In this document: piece by piece, positions 6,381 through 12,889 of the stretch | Position numbering within the stretch: the first letter of the stretch is position 1 | How the letters are laid out: every line of letters begins with the position of its first letter | Assembly (NCBI GenBank): GCA_035693785.1 | Contig: DASSFZ010000343.1 | Location: 1-13,019 of the forward strand | From: DASSFZ01 sp035693785 | GTDB lineage: Bacteria > Chloroflexota > Anaerolineae > Fen-1058 | DNA: 13,019 nt | Direction of reading: 5' to 3' | The notes under the pieces: model-generated | The model's input: only the letters and a program-made list of their open reading frames with translations | Databases searched by the model: none | Told to the model about the DNA's origin: nothing | Translations under genes and position numbers: made by a program

Positions 6381-7352
6381 TTACCGCATGGCCGTCACGC
6401 ATTCCACGCCTGTGACGTCCGGCAGGATGCGCCGCCAGCCGAGCGTCGCCAGCGGCGCGGCGATCAGCTCCCCGTTCGAGAGCACGGCGAGCAGCTCGTC
6501 CCCGACCTGCGCGAAACGCTCGACCATATGACGCCGCCACGGCGTCTTGAGACCCGTCCCGGCAGACGTCCAGGTCCGGCCGCCGTCGCGAGATTCTTCG
6601 ATGCGGCCATTCGAGTCGACGAAGTCCGCCGGGCCGAAGACGACGTGGTCGGGATCGCGCGGATCGAGCCATACATCCCGGCAGTAGCAGTCATACAGGG
6701 ACGTCCACGTCTTGCCGCCATCACTCGATCGATACAGCCCGCCGCCGGTCGGCGCGAAGACCAGATCCGGCGACGAGGGATGGATGGCGATCGAGTGTAC
6801 GTCAGGACACACCCGTGGGGCAGGGGGATAGTAAGGCTCGGGATCGCCGGAGCTGCCTGCCGCCAGACGCCACGTCTCGCCGCCGTCGTCCGAGCGAAGC
6901 ACGCCGCCCACCTCGCACGCGGCGTAGGCGCGTGCGCCGTGGAAAGCCAGGCCGCGCACACACCCGGCCCGCGGCGAGTACGGCAGCGACCAGCCGTGTG
7001 CGTCACGCACCTGCGCGACTTCAGGGCACTCGCGCCACGAATCACCGCCGTCACGTGACACAAAAATTCCGGCCGGCTCCGTCCCGGCGAACTCCAAATC
7101 CGACACGTCTGGGTGGTAGGCCATCCAGCGTACGTATCGCACACTCAGACCGTTATTGATCTCGCGCCACGTCCGGCCCATGTCGTCCGAGCGGAAAACA
7201 CCCTCTCGCGTCCCGGCGAGGATCACGCCTTCACGGGCGATCACGCTGGTGACGTTGCGTCCACTCAGGCCGGCGGCAACATCGCGCCAGTCGCCGCCGT
7301 CGCGCTGGAAGACGAAGAGGCCCTTCCTCGTCGCAACGCAAATGACGTTCAT
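6381..7352 (-). CDS. Asp-box (BNR) repeat beta-propeller protein
   Basis: Five Asp boxes of the S-x-D-x-G-x-T-W type are visible at roughly regular spacing: SDDMGRTW, SRDGGDSW, SDDGGETW, SSDGGKTW and SRDGGRTW (about residues 55, 99, 154, 209 and 254). Recurring GVFRSDD/GIFVSRD/GLYRSSD strand patterns indicate a sialidase-like or VPS10-like beta propeller. There is no signal peptide, and I see no arrangement of catalytic sialidase residues, so a hydrolase function should not be assumed. The ATG at 7352 overlaps the upstream stop (TGATG) and follows AGGAAG; an in-frame GTG one codon earlier (7355) is possible but closer to that site. It is co-transcribed with the small membrane protein upstream. 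The function is unknown; such proteins often act as scaffolds or carbohydrate/protein-binding modules. Confidence 0.85.
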   Translation of the reverse strand: MNVICVATRKGLFVFQRDGGDWRDVAAGLSGRNVTSVIAREGVILAGTREGVFRSDDMGRTWREINNGLSVRYVRWMAYHPDVSDLEFAGTEPAGIFVSRDGGDSWRECPEVAQVRDAHGWSLPYSPRAGCVRGLAFHGARAYAACEVGGVLRSDDGGETWRLAAGSSGDPEPYYPPAPRVCPDVHSIAIHPSSPDLVFAPTGGGLYRSSDGGKTWTSLYDCYCRDVWLDPRDPDHVVFGPADFVDSNGRIEESRDGGRTWTSAGTGLKTPWRRHMVERFAQVGDELLAVLSNGELIAAPLATLGWRRILPDVTGVECVTAMR

Positions 7353-7684
7353 CACTTCCTTTTCTTGTCGGCTGCGGCCAGGATCGTCTCGAGCATTTTA
7401 GCCGTCACGTCGTGGCCGCCGCGCAGGTTGTCACGCACCGCTCCGATAGTGAACGCCGGCCCCCACGGAAATCCCCACCAGCCCAGCGCCAGCGTCAGCA
7501 GCGAATAGGGCCAGTGAAAGTGCGCCGGCGACCGGCCCGGCTCGATATAGTACACGGGACTTGCCCGCCGCCGCGTGACGACCAGCAGCGAGATCACGTA
7601 CTCGTACACGACGAAGCGCGCGCCGCGCTTGATTTCGGCGCGCACCTCGCCGACGGTCTTGCGGCCGATGTTCCGGATGCCCAT
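7352..7684 (-). CDS. Small conserved hypothetical membrane protein
   Basis: A 110-residue protein with a basic N-terminal part (GIRNIGRKTVGEVRAEIKRG), a first hydrophobic stretch (FVVYEYVISLLVV, about 24-36) and a second, stronger one (YSLLTLALGWWGFPWGPAF, about 60-78), ending in a KKRK tail. The pattern GWWG-PWGP...N..GG.DVT is reminiscent of small uncharacterised proteins seen in several phyla, but I cannot name a family with certainty. ATG 7684 has AGAGG at a suitable distance (complement near 7690-7694). It overlaps the Asp-box gene by TGATG, so the two are probably made together, one as an integral membrane partner and the other as a cytoplasmic or peripheral propeller. That pairing is an inference. 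Confidence 0.75.
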   Translation of the reverse strand: MGIRNIGRKTVGEVRAEIKRGARFVVYEYVISLLVVTRRRASPVYYIEPGRSPAHFHWPYSLLTLALGWWGFPWGPAFTIGAVRDNLRGGHDVTAKMLETILAAADKKRK

Positions 7685-7702
7685 AGGCGCCTCTCAGAGG
7701 GC

Positions 7703-7711
7703 TGCTATAAT
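7703..7711 (+). promoter_or_regulatory. Extended -10 promoter reading toward the patatin gene
   Basis: TGCTATAAT (7703-7711) is a consensus extended -10; no good -35 lies upstream. Transcription would start near 7718 and pass through the inverted-repeat element before the patatin start at 7900, a leader of about 180 nt. Confidence 0.55.
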
Positions 7712-7739
7712 GTACACCGTGCGCGGATAACACACAAGC
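7711..7739 (-). promoter_or_regulatory. Possible weak promoter for the small membrane protein/Asp-box operon
   Basis: The minus strand has TTGTGT, 17 bp, then TACATT, with modest consensus matches. It overlaps the plus-strand -10 at 7706-7711, so polymerase binding in the two directions would compete. The leader would be only about 18 nt but includes the ribosome site. Confidence 0.35.
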
Positions 7740-7742
7740 GCC

Positions 7743-7864
7743 GTAACTGCTCACCCTTGCGAAGGTTTAACGTGAGTTCCCCGTCAGAGGCGCGGGCGCC
7801 CGTCTGGCGGCGCATGCCGACAGGCGCATTTGAAACCTTCGCAAGGGTTTGCCTGAGTAGTTAC
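7743..7864. repeat. 122-bp inverted-repeat element in the patatin leader
   Basis: ACCCTTGCGAAGGTTT (7753-7768) is perfectly complementary to 7833-7848. The outer arms GTAACTGCTCA (7743-7753) and TGAGTAGTTAC (7854-7864) pair with one mismatch after a small asymmetry. The 64-bp centre is very GC-rich with GGGCGCCC at its core. It has the form of a small non-autonomous element or a long RNA hairpin and encodes no convincing protein. Within the 191-bp gap 7685-7875 it is the main content besides the two promoters. Confidence 0.72.
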
Positions 7865-7899
7865 CCGGCGCCGATATGGCCCTTGGAGAAACGAAAGCT

Positions 7900-8742
7900 A
7901 TGACGGTTGCATTTGTGCTCAGCGGAGGCGGCAATTACGGATCGCTTCAGGTCGGCGCTCTTCAGGTCCTGCTCGAAAGAGGCATCCGGCCCGATCTCTT
8001 GGTGGGAGCATCGGCCGGCGCGATGAATGCGACATTCCTTGCGATGGATCCGACGCTCGAGGGTTTACATCGCCTGGCCGAGCATTGGCGCAGGGCGGCC
8101 CACGAGACGGTGTCGCGCCGGGGCAATCTGGCGATGATCTGGCGACTGGTGACCAGGCGCGACGGTCTGACGCCTAACGCACCGCTGCAGCGCTATCTGG
8201 AGCGAACACTCCCGCCCGGCGTAGTGTGCTTCGGCCATCTCAGACTGCCCACCTATGCCCTGGCGGTTCGCCTCGACACGGGAGAGGTGCGTTGCTTCGG
8301 CGACGATCCGTCCGATCGCATCATCGACGGCCTGATGGCGACGACGGCGATCCCCGGTTTCTACCCGCCGTGGGAGTGTGACGGCGCGCGGTACGTGGAC
8401 GGCGGTGTCGTGTCCTTCCTTCCGGTTCAGATGGCGGTCGAGCGCGGCGCGACCGAGATCTACGCTCTGAATGTAAGCCCTGCCTCGACGCGAACCGACG
8501 GGCTGCGCGGCACGCTCGCCATCAGCTTGCGTGCGATCGATTTGCTGATCCAGGGCCAGGGAGCGCGCGAGATCCAGGTGTACGAGTCGCTGTATGGGGT
8601 GACGGTTCACCACATCCGGCTCTCGAGCGAGCACCCGATCGCGTTCTGGGACTTCCGGCACGCCGACCACCTCATGGCGGCCGGGCGGCGACGAACCGAA
8701 GCGTATCTGGATGGCGGTGGGGTAATGACGAAGGGCGATTGA
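7900..8742 (+). CDS. Patatin-like phospholipase
   Basis: This is a serine lipid acyl hydrolase of the patatin fold with a Ser-Asp dyad. From ATG 7900 the protein has 280 residues and starts MTVAFVLSGGGNYGSLQVGA. The Gly-rich stretch SGGGNYG forms the oxyanion hole. The nucleophile is Ser38 in GASAG and the dyad Asp is Asp167 in VDGGV. TTAIPGFYPPWECDG is the usual lead-in to the second motif. An in-frame ATG 24 bp earlier (7876) lacks a ribosome site. ATG 7900 has GGAG 11 nt upstream and gives the usual short N-terminus, so I prefer it. There is no signal peptide or membrane helix, so it is likely cytoplasmic or peripheral. The substrate is probably phospholipid or another acyl ester and is not determined by sequence. 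The gene stands alone on its strand, convergent with the DUF362 gene. Confidence 0.93.
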   Translation: MTVAFVLSGGGNYGSLQVGALQVLLERGIRPDLLVGASAGAMNATFLAMDPTLEGLHRLAEHWRRAAHETVSRRGNLAMIWRLVTRRDGLTPNAPLQRYLERTLPPGVVCFGHLRLPTYALAVRLDTGEVRCFGDDPSDRIIDGLMATTAIPGFYPPWECDGARYVDGGVVSFLPVQMAVERGATEIYALNVSPASTRTDGLRGTLAISLRAIDLLIQGQGAREIQVYESLYGVTVHHIRLSSEHPIAFWDFRHADHLMAAGRRRTEAYLDGGGVMTKGD

Positions 8743-8747
8743 TCGAT

Positions 8748-8775
8748 CGTTTGTCCTTCGTCGTCGGTCGTTCGT
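8748..8775. repeat. Heptamer tandem array between convergent genes
   Basis: Four imperfect 7-bp units (CGTTTGT, CCTTCGT, CGTCGGT, CGTTCGT), with a decayed fifth (CCTATCT), fill the gap between the patatin stop (8742) and the DUF362 stop (8777). There is no hairpin. The 7-bp period is shared with the array at 5258-5339, although the unit sequence differs. Confidence 0.6.
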
Positions 8776-8776
8776 C

Positions 8777-9991
8777 CTATCTGCGTCGCCGCAGCATCCA
8801 CCCGGCCGCGATCATCCCGCCGGCGAGGGCCGCACCCGCCGCCGCTATCGCGACTGTCTCCGGCTGCATGCCGGGCATGACCACTTTACCGTCGCCGTAC
8901 CGCGCGAACAGCCTGCCCCATTTCGTGTTCAGCGCGGCGCGCACGCGTGGCCGGCCGACGAACGGGTACCAGTACACGTTGTGATAGAAGTTGCTGGCGA
9001 AGTACGACCATGGGACGATCGGCGAGCGTAGGAGCAGCCCCTCGAGCGGCTTGAGCGCACCGTGGTAAATCAGCTTCTGACCCCGGCTGGCGAAGGTGTC
9101 TTCCTGCACGAAACCCCACGCCGGCTCTTGCTCGATGTCGTAGCCGACGACCTTGATTTGCTTCGGATCGCCGATGCCCAGGCCGTCTTCGTGCGCACGC
9201 CGGATGAAACGGATCGACATCGGGTCGAAGCCTTGCAATTTGGCCGAGATCGCGTCGATGGCGACTTGATCGGCCGAGGCGAGGAGGATGTCTTTCTCGT
9301 GCCAGCGCATGGCGCGCGGGCCGGGACCGTCGCCCGTGAACGTGCCATCCATCACCGCGAACAAGCCCTCGTGGATGTCCTGCTGGATCTGCAATAGATC
9401 GACCAGCGTGTCGTGAATGACAGCGTGTGTCCAGTGCCGCTTGCGGTGCAGCAATCCGCCGAACGCGTTCTTCATCGCGCCGGTGATGGTGGTGAAGACA
9501 TGAGTCTTAATAGTTGGCAGATGAACGATGTTCGTGCCGATGAACGGCTCGGGGATGTCCACACCTTCGGGATACACGTCGCCCAGCACGCGGAAGGGTT
9601 CTTTCGGCGTGTAGGTGACCCATTTGACGTCCGGCTTGTACAGGTAAATGCACGGAACGCCGTACTGGTCGGTGACGAACTTATGCTTGTTGTTGACTTC
9701 GCCGTCGGCGGTATCGACGACGACCGTGTCGTTGTGCGCGCCGACGAGCGGATAGCCGCCGGCCTGCAGGGTCCGGATCACGCCTTCGAGCTGCCAGGGC
9801 GCCGTCGAGCACGCCGGATACCAGGTCTGCCACGAAATGTTGATCTTGAGCAGCGTCGTGTTGCCGGCGGGCAGCGCTTCCCGGTAGCCGGCCAGCTCCA
9901 TCACTTTCCGGTAGTCTTCCAGCACCGTGCCCGGCTCGGTCTTGATCGCGGCCACCACGCCTTTGCCGGGGAAGTTCTTGCCGATGCCCAT
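8777..9991 (-). CDS. DUF362 domain protein with C-terminal membrane segment
   Basis: The 404-residue protein carries the DUF362 pattern: NISWQTWYPACSTAPWQLEG near the start, NIVHLPTIKTHVFTTITGAMKN in the middle, then VMDGTFTGDGPGP and ADQVAIDAISAKLQGFDP. The DUF362 core has unknown function and is sometimes fused to ferredoxin-type iron-sulfur modules; none is present here. The last residues form a hydrophobic Ala/Gly-rich segment (about 379-399) followed by RRRR, which looks like a tail anchor or sorting-type tail, yet there is no signal peptide. ATG 9991 is preferred over an upstream in-frame ATG at 10129: it has CAGGAG at ideal distance and lies downstream of a good promoter (10044-10072), whereas the longer start would be upstream of that promoter. 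Translation from 10129 would add 46 residues with no domain features. Confidence 0.88.
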   Translation of the reverse strand: MGIGKNFPGKGVVAAIKTEPGTVLEDYRKVMELAGYREALPAGNTTLLKINISWQTWYPACSTAPWQLEGVIRTLQAGGYPLVGAHNDTVVVDTADGEVNNKHKFVTDQYGVPCIYLYKPDVKWVTYTPKEPFRVLGDVYPEGVDIPEPFIGTNIVHLPTIKTHVFTTITGAMKNAFGGLLHRKRHWTHAVIHDTLVDLLQIQQDIHEGLFAVMDGTFTGDGPGPRAMRWHEKDILLASADQVAIDAISAKLQGFDPMSIRFIRRAHEDGLGIGDPKQIKVVGYDIEQEPAWGFVQEDTFASRGQKLIYHGALKPLEGLLLRSPIVPWSYFASNFYHNVYWYPFVGRPRVRAALNTKWGRLFARYGDGKVVMPGMQPETVAIAAAGAALAGGMIAAGWMLRRRR

Positions 9992-10043
9992 ACGTCGATC
10001 TCCTGAATGTGCATGCGCCACTGATTGGCGTGCTTTGCGCCGA

Positions 10044-10072
10044 ATTCTACCTGAAGCGCGGCAGCGTGTCCA
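10044..10072 (-). promoter_or_regulatory. Sigma70-type promoter for the DUF362 gene
   Basis: The minus strand has TGGACA (10067-10072), 17 bp, then TAGAAT (10044-10049). The predicted start near 10037 gives a leader of about 46 nt to ATG 9991 and supports that start codon. The gap 9992-10171 holds no further gene that I can support. Confidence 0.65.
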
Positions 10073-10171
10073 GAGACCCCTTAACAACTTATTGTAAAGG
10101 TGGTCGGCTTCATTGAGTCGTTGGGCCACCCAGTTGCAGCAGCTACATGCTTATTGCTTGTATTCTCTTCC

Positions 10172-10666
10172 TCATCGAGTCGTCGCGACTATATACACAA
10201 TGACGGTATCCGGGTTTGTCGTATCAGCGAACACTCGTTGAACGAGATGTTCTTTTGAAGCGTCGCACCATTGGAAGGACTGCGCATCCTCCGGGCGCCA
10301 CCAGTTGAAATTGAAAGAACCCTGCACGCGCTCGCGAATGTCCGCTGTCTCCAGTGGTGAGGTGCAGGCAGTACTTTGCAGAAACTCACCAAAATCCTCA
10401 GCTGGTATGGTAAAGCGTGCATAGGTGGTAACGTCTCGAAATCCGTCTACATACCCATGAATATCGGTTGCACTCCGAGGTATCTTGGTTTCGGTATTGC
10501 TTTCGAGAATATCACGGTCATCGGTTTCAGCTGCCAACTCCGAGTATGGGGTGGGTTCTGATTGTGGACTACAACTGGCAACAATTATGCAACCCAACAG
10601 CAGAACGCGAATGAGTGTGTGTTTCTGGTTTCGCCAGATTGAAATTCGCTTGTGTTGTGATTGCAT
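10172..10666 (-). CDS. Putative lipoprotein of unknown function
   Basis: From ATG 10666 the protein has 164 residues. It starts with a basic region (MQSQHKRISIWRNQKHTLIR), a hydrophobic core (VLLLGCIIVA) and a lipobox-like VASC, so Cys32 would be lipidated and the mature protein anchored outside the membrane. The mature part is acidic, with two further cysteines (TACTSP and FQWC) that could form a disulfide, and a WWRPEDAQSFQWC segment. I do not recognise the family. The frame is open back to an ATG at 10747 that overlaps the stop of the HxlR remnant (ATGA), but the signal peptide clearly favours the internal start. No convincing ribosome site is visible. The GC content is about 45-48%, far below the core genes, which suggests acquisition. 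Confidence 0.7.
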   Translation of the reverse strand: MQSQHKRISIWRNQKHTLIRVLLLGCIIVASCSPQSEPTPYSELAAETDDRDILESNTETKIPRSATDIHGYVDGFRDVTTYARFTIPAEDFGEFLQSTACTSPLETADIRERVQGSFNFNWWRPEDAQSFQWCDASKEHLVQRVFADTTNPDTVIVYIVATTR

Positions 10667-10743
10667 GGCTGCACTGTGATACTTGCCTACTTGCCAGTGT
10701 TGCGGCGCAGCCGGCCTATGATGATTTGGTGTCACACGGGCAG

Positions 10744-11030
10744 TCATGGGTTACTCATGAGCGCATCAGTCTGAGACGTCAAGCGCTCCATATGAGCCCT
10801 GCCCCAAAGGCGATTATCCTCAACTATAGGCAGCAATGATCGACCATAGTCGGTCAGCGAATACTCGACGGGAGCCGGAATTACGCCCTTCGGTTGTCGA
10901 TGCACGATTCCGTCGCCAACCAGCTCGCGGAGTTGCTGAATCATTGGACACGAATGTACGAAGCAACTCCTCCGTCGGGTAGATGATGGTGCGGTACATG
11001 AGGCCGGCGAGTCACTCAACGCGTAACTGA
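10744..11030 (-). pseudogene. Remnant of an HxlR-type winged-helix regulator
   Basis: The frame ending at 10744 contains the C-terminal part of an HxlR-family DNA-binding domain: MIQQLRELVGDGIVHRQ, then PAPVEYSLTDYGRSLLPI and WGRAHMERLT. Upstream of ATG 10944 that frame stops resembling the family (STRRRSCFVHSC). A different frame carries TEELLRTFVSN, which would join naturally to MIQQLREL, as expected for this fold. This indicates a frameshift near 10945. Farther upstream that second frame meets a TGA, and the usual GGKWT helix is not seen. So both a frameshift and loss of the N-terminus are likely. HxlR proteins repress or activate nearby genes, often in response to aldehydes, quinones or thiol stress; this copy is probably dead. 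The left boundary is certain; the upstream one is approximate. Confidence 0.65.
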
Positions 11031-11143
11031 GGGTTAATGGTCGCGTCCGCTGCACTGACCGTACGCCCCCTGCTCGTCGCTCCATTGTGCACGCTGGCGT
11101 AGAAAGGAAGCTTCTTCGGCAGGGGGCGCGCTGAAAGTTGACC

Positions 11144-11605
11144 CTATCTGGCTGACCGCTCCCGCCATTCGCGTATCACCTTGGCGTGCTCCGGGTAATG
11201 GCTGTATGTATCGAGCCGTAGGCGACGCCGGAACCGCGTCTCCCGTGTGAATTGCTCTTCGGGCGCGCTTTGGATGTAGTCGATGAGTCGGCGGTGGGTT
11301 TCATCCAGTTGTCTCAGTACGTCGGAGAGCGAAAGGCCTCGTTTCTGTTCCGTCATCTGAGCATTGAAGGCATCGATGCCGCCGTACTTTGTAGAGTACC
11401 GCAGCGGCCTGCCTCCCTTGATGATGAGCGGCAGATACTTGAGGGCTTCCTCCTCCCATGTGGTCACGTGCGCAAGGATGTCTTTCACCGACCAATTGCC
11501 CATGACGCCAGGTTCCGTCAGCTGCGAGTCTGACAAACCGGCGTACGACTCCTTGATCGCCGCCCAGGCCTTGTCAAGCTGTTTCAGAAGCCGCTGTCTA
11601 TCCAT
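11144..11605 (-). CDS. DinB-superfamily, ClbS/DfsB-like four-helix protein
   Basis: A 153-residue protein with the pattern of the ClbS/DfsB branch of the DinB four-helix bundle: MDRQRLLKQLDKAW at the start, GNWSVKDILAHVTTWEEEAL, then DTYSHYPEHAKVIREWRE near the end. His46, His136 and His140 are placed like the metal-binding triad of DinB-like proteins. ClbS in colibactin producers protects the cell from its own toxin, and DfsB relatives are linked to thiol or toxin handling. The activity here cannot be assigned beyond the fold. ATG 11605 overlaps the upstream small gene by 22 bp and has only a weak ribosome site, so coupling to that gene is likely. It lies in the lower-GC stretch. Confidence 0.82.
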   Translation of the reverse strand: MDRQRLLKQLDKAWAAIKESYAGLSDSQLTEPGVMGNWSVKDILAHVTTWEEEALKYLPLIIKGGRPLRYSTKYGGIDAFNAQMTEQKRGLSLSDVLRQLDETHRRLIDYIQSAPEEQFTRETRFRRRLRLDTYSHYPEHAKVIREWRERSAR

Positions 11606-11952
11606 GATTCGGTTTGCCGACCTCCGTCGATAACGGCATCACCCAACCACGCCAGGAAGCACTCTATCCCTGTGGAGAGAATAGCGGCCATAGCGTAAGT
11701 CACGTTACGGTCAGGCTGTCGATGGTCTGACGGCATGCCTGACGATGGCGTGTCGCCGTTCCAGTAACGATTGACGGATTCCAAACAGGTGATTAGGTCG
11801 GTGACTGCTTGACTGAGGTCCGGAGTATACCCTCCAGTTTTCGCATCAAGCAGGGTGTTTACGATACTCGACCCATGTGCCTCGCTGGTTCCATCGAAAT
11901 GAGCGAAGGCAGAGTGATAGAAGATTCTCTGCCTTGCTTCTTCATACTCCAT
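11584..11952 (-). CDS. Small hypothetical protein
   Basis: A 122-residue protein that I do not recognise. It is acidic overall, with short helical stretches (MEYEEARQRIFYHSAFAHF; DLSQAVTDLITCLESVNRYW; YAMAAILSTGIECFLAWLGDAV) and no signal peptide. The last stretch is amphipathic or hydrophobic but short for a membrane helix. Support for it being real comes from a near-consensus promoter 47 bp upstream, AAAGGG about 9-14 nt before ATG 11952, and the 22-bp overlap with the DinB-like gene, which suggests a two-gene operon. Base composition (about 50% GC) matches its neighbour. Confidence 0.6.
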   Translation of the reverse strand: MEYEEARQRIFYHSAFAHFDGTSEAHGSSIVNTLLDAKTGGYTPDLSQAVTDLITCLESVNRYWNGDTPSSGMPSDHRQPDRNVTYAMAAILSTGIECFLAWLGDAVIDGGRQTESWIDSGF

Positions 11953-11998
11953 CTGACAGTCCCTTTATGGAAATTTCCGGCCACATCGACGCAGGCAT

Positions 11999-12027
11999 AG
12001 TATAGTCACAGACAACTGGGGCGTCAA
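11999..12027 (-). promoter_or_regulatory. Sigma70-type promoter for the small gene/DinB-like operon
   Basis: The minus strand reads TTGACG (12022-12027), exactly 17 bp, then TATACT (11999-12004), each five of six consensus bases. The start near 11991 gives a leader of about 40 nt before ATG 11952. Confidence 0.8.
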
Positions 12028-12030
12028 TTG

Positions 12031-12070
12031 CCCCTCTCCCAAAGCACGCTGTTCCGCTTCGGGAGAGGGG
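12031..12070. repeat. CCCCTCTCCC hairpin repeat between divergent genes
   Basis: CCCCTCTCCC (12031-12040) is perfectly complementary to GGGAGAGGGG (12061-12070), with a 20-nt loop, and is followed by ACCGGGGTGAGGG. This is a widespread dispersed repeat type. A related GCAGTCGAAGGGA follows it. It separates the promoters of the minus-strand operon and the HTH gene. Confidence 0.75.
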
Positions 12071-12131
12071 ACCGGGGTGAGGGCGCAGTCGAAGGGACGC
12101 GCCGAGAGCGAGCCGTTGACACATTGCCCTG

Positions 12132-12140
12132 TGGTATAAT
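12132..12140 (+). promoter_or_regulatory. Extended -10 promoter for the tandem-HTH gene
   Basis: TGGTATAAT (12132-12140) is a consensus extended -10. TTGACA (12116-12121) lies upstream but only 13 bp away, too close for a normal -35. The start near 12147 gives a short leader carrying GAGGAG (12157-12162). Confidence 0.65.
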
Positions 12141-12171
12141 CGCGCCGTGATCACCTGAGGAGATGGGATCG

Positions 12172-12873
12172 GTGGACGACGCGACACACAAGAGCACGAT
12201 GTCGGACGCGCTCGCGCTTCGACGCAAGATCATCGGCGTGCTGCTGCAGGGTGCTCGCCTGCGCGCCGGCCGCACCAAGAAAGAGTGCGCTGAAGCGATC
12301 GGCGTCAGCGTCTCGACGCTCTCGCGCTTCGAGGACGGCCGCAAGGACATCACGCTGCCGCAGCTCGAGCTGCTGGCGTACATGCTGAACGTGCCGGTCT
12401 CCGGCTTTTTCAAGGACAAAGAGCAAGACAGACTGGTGCAGGAGGAGCCGGAACTGCCGGCCGATCAGATCATCGCCTTGCGCAACCGGATCATCGGCGT
12501 GCTGCTGCGCCAGGCTCGCACACAAGCCGACATGTCTCAGAAGGAGCTGGCAAAGGCGTTGAACGTGCCGCCGCGGCGGATCACGCAATACGAATACGGC
12601 CAGCGCCCGGTTCCGGTCGCCGAGCTACTCGAGTTTGCCGAGGCGCTTCGGGTGCCGATATCCTATTTCCTGGACGAAGGCGTCGGCCGAGTCGGGGAGC
12701 ACGAGCAGGCGCAAAGCCAGTTCGAGCGCTTCGCGGAATTGCCGGACGACGTGCGCGCGTTTGTCAGCCGTTACACGAACCTGCCTTACCTGCGGGTCGC
12801 CATTCGCATCTCGGACATGGACGCGGATCGCATCCGCAGGATCGCGGAAGGCCTGCTGGATATCACATACTAA
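12172..12873 (+). CDS. Regulator with two tandem XRE-type HTH domains
   Basis: From GTG 12172 the protein has 233 residues. Two related Cro/C1-type helix-turn-helix domains follow each other: the first at about 17-80 (KKECAEAIGVSVSTLSRFEDGR) and the second at about 102-167 (QKELAKALNVPPRRITQYEYGQ). Both begin with IIGVLL-QAR-like helices and end with NVPVSGFF or RVPISYFL, so one domain probably arose by duplication. The C-terminal part (about 168-233) is alpha-helical and ends IRRIAEGLLDITY. It probably binds DNA as a cytoplasmic regulator, with both domains contacting one site or two half-sites. GTG 12172 is preferred because GAGGAG stands 9 nt upstream; the in-frame ATG 12163 directly abuts that site. 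The neighbouring TPR-like gene follows after 16 bp and is likely co-transcribed. Confidence 0.9.
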   Translation: MDDATHKSTMSDALALRRKIIGVLLQGARLRAGRTKKECAEAIGVSVSTLSRFEDGRKDITLPQLELLAYMLNVPVSGFFKDKEQDRLVQEEPELPADQIIALRNRIIGVLLRQARTQADMSQKELAKALNVPPRRITQYEYGQRPVPVAELLEFAEALRVPISYFLDEGVGRVGEHEQAQSQFERFAELPDDVRAFVSRYTNLPYLRVAIRISDMDADRIRRIAEGLLDITY

Positions 12874-12889
12874 TCACCAGTTACTAATT

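Noticed and set aside
6381..7352. A sialidase assignment for the Asp-box protein
   Set aside because: Asp boxes alone do not indicate sialidase; no arginine triad or FRIP-type motif was visible and no signal peptide is present.
12116..12140. TTGACA plus TATAAT as a classical -35/-10 pair
   Set aside because: The spacing is only 13 bp. The extended -10 (TGGTATAAT) explains the promoter without this -35.
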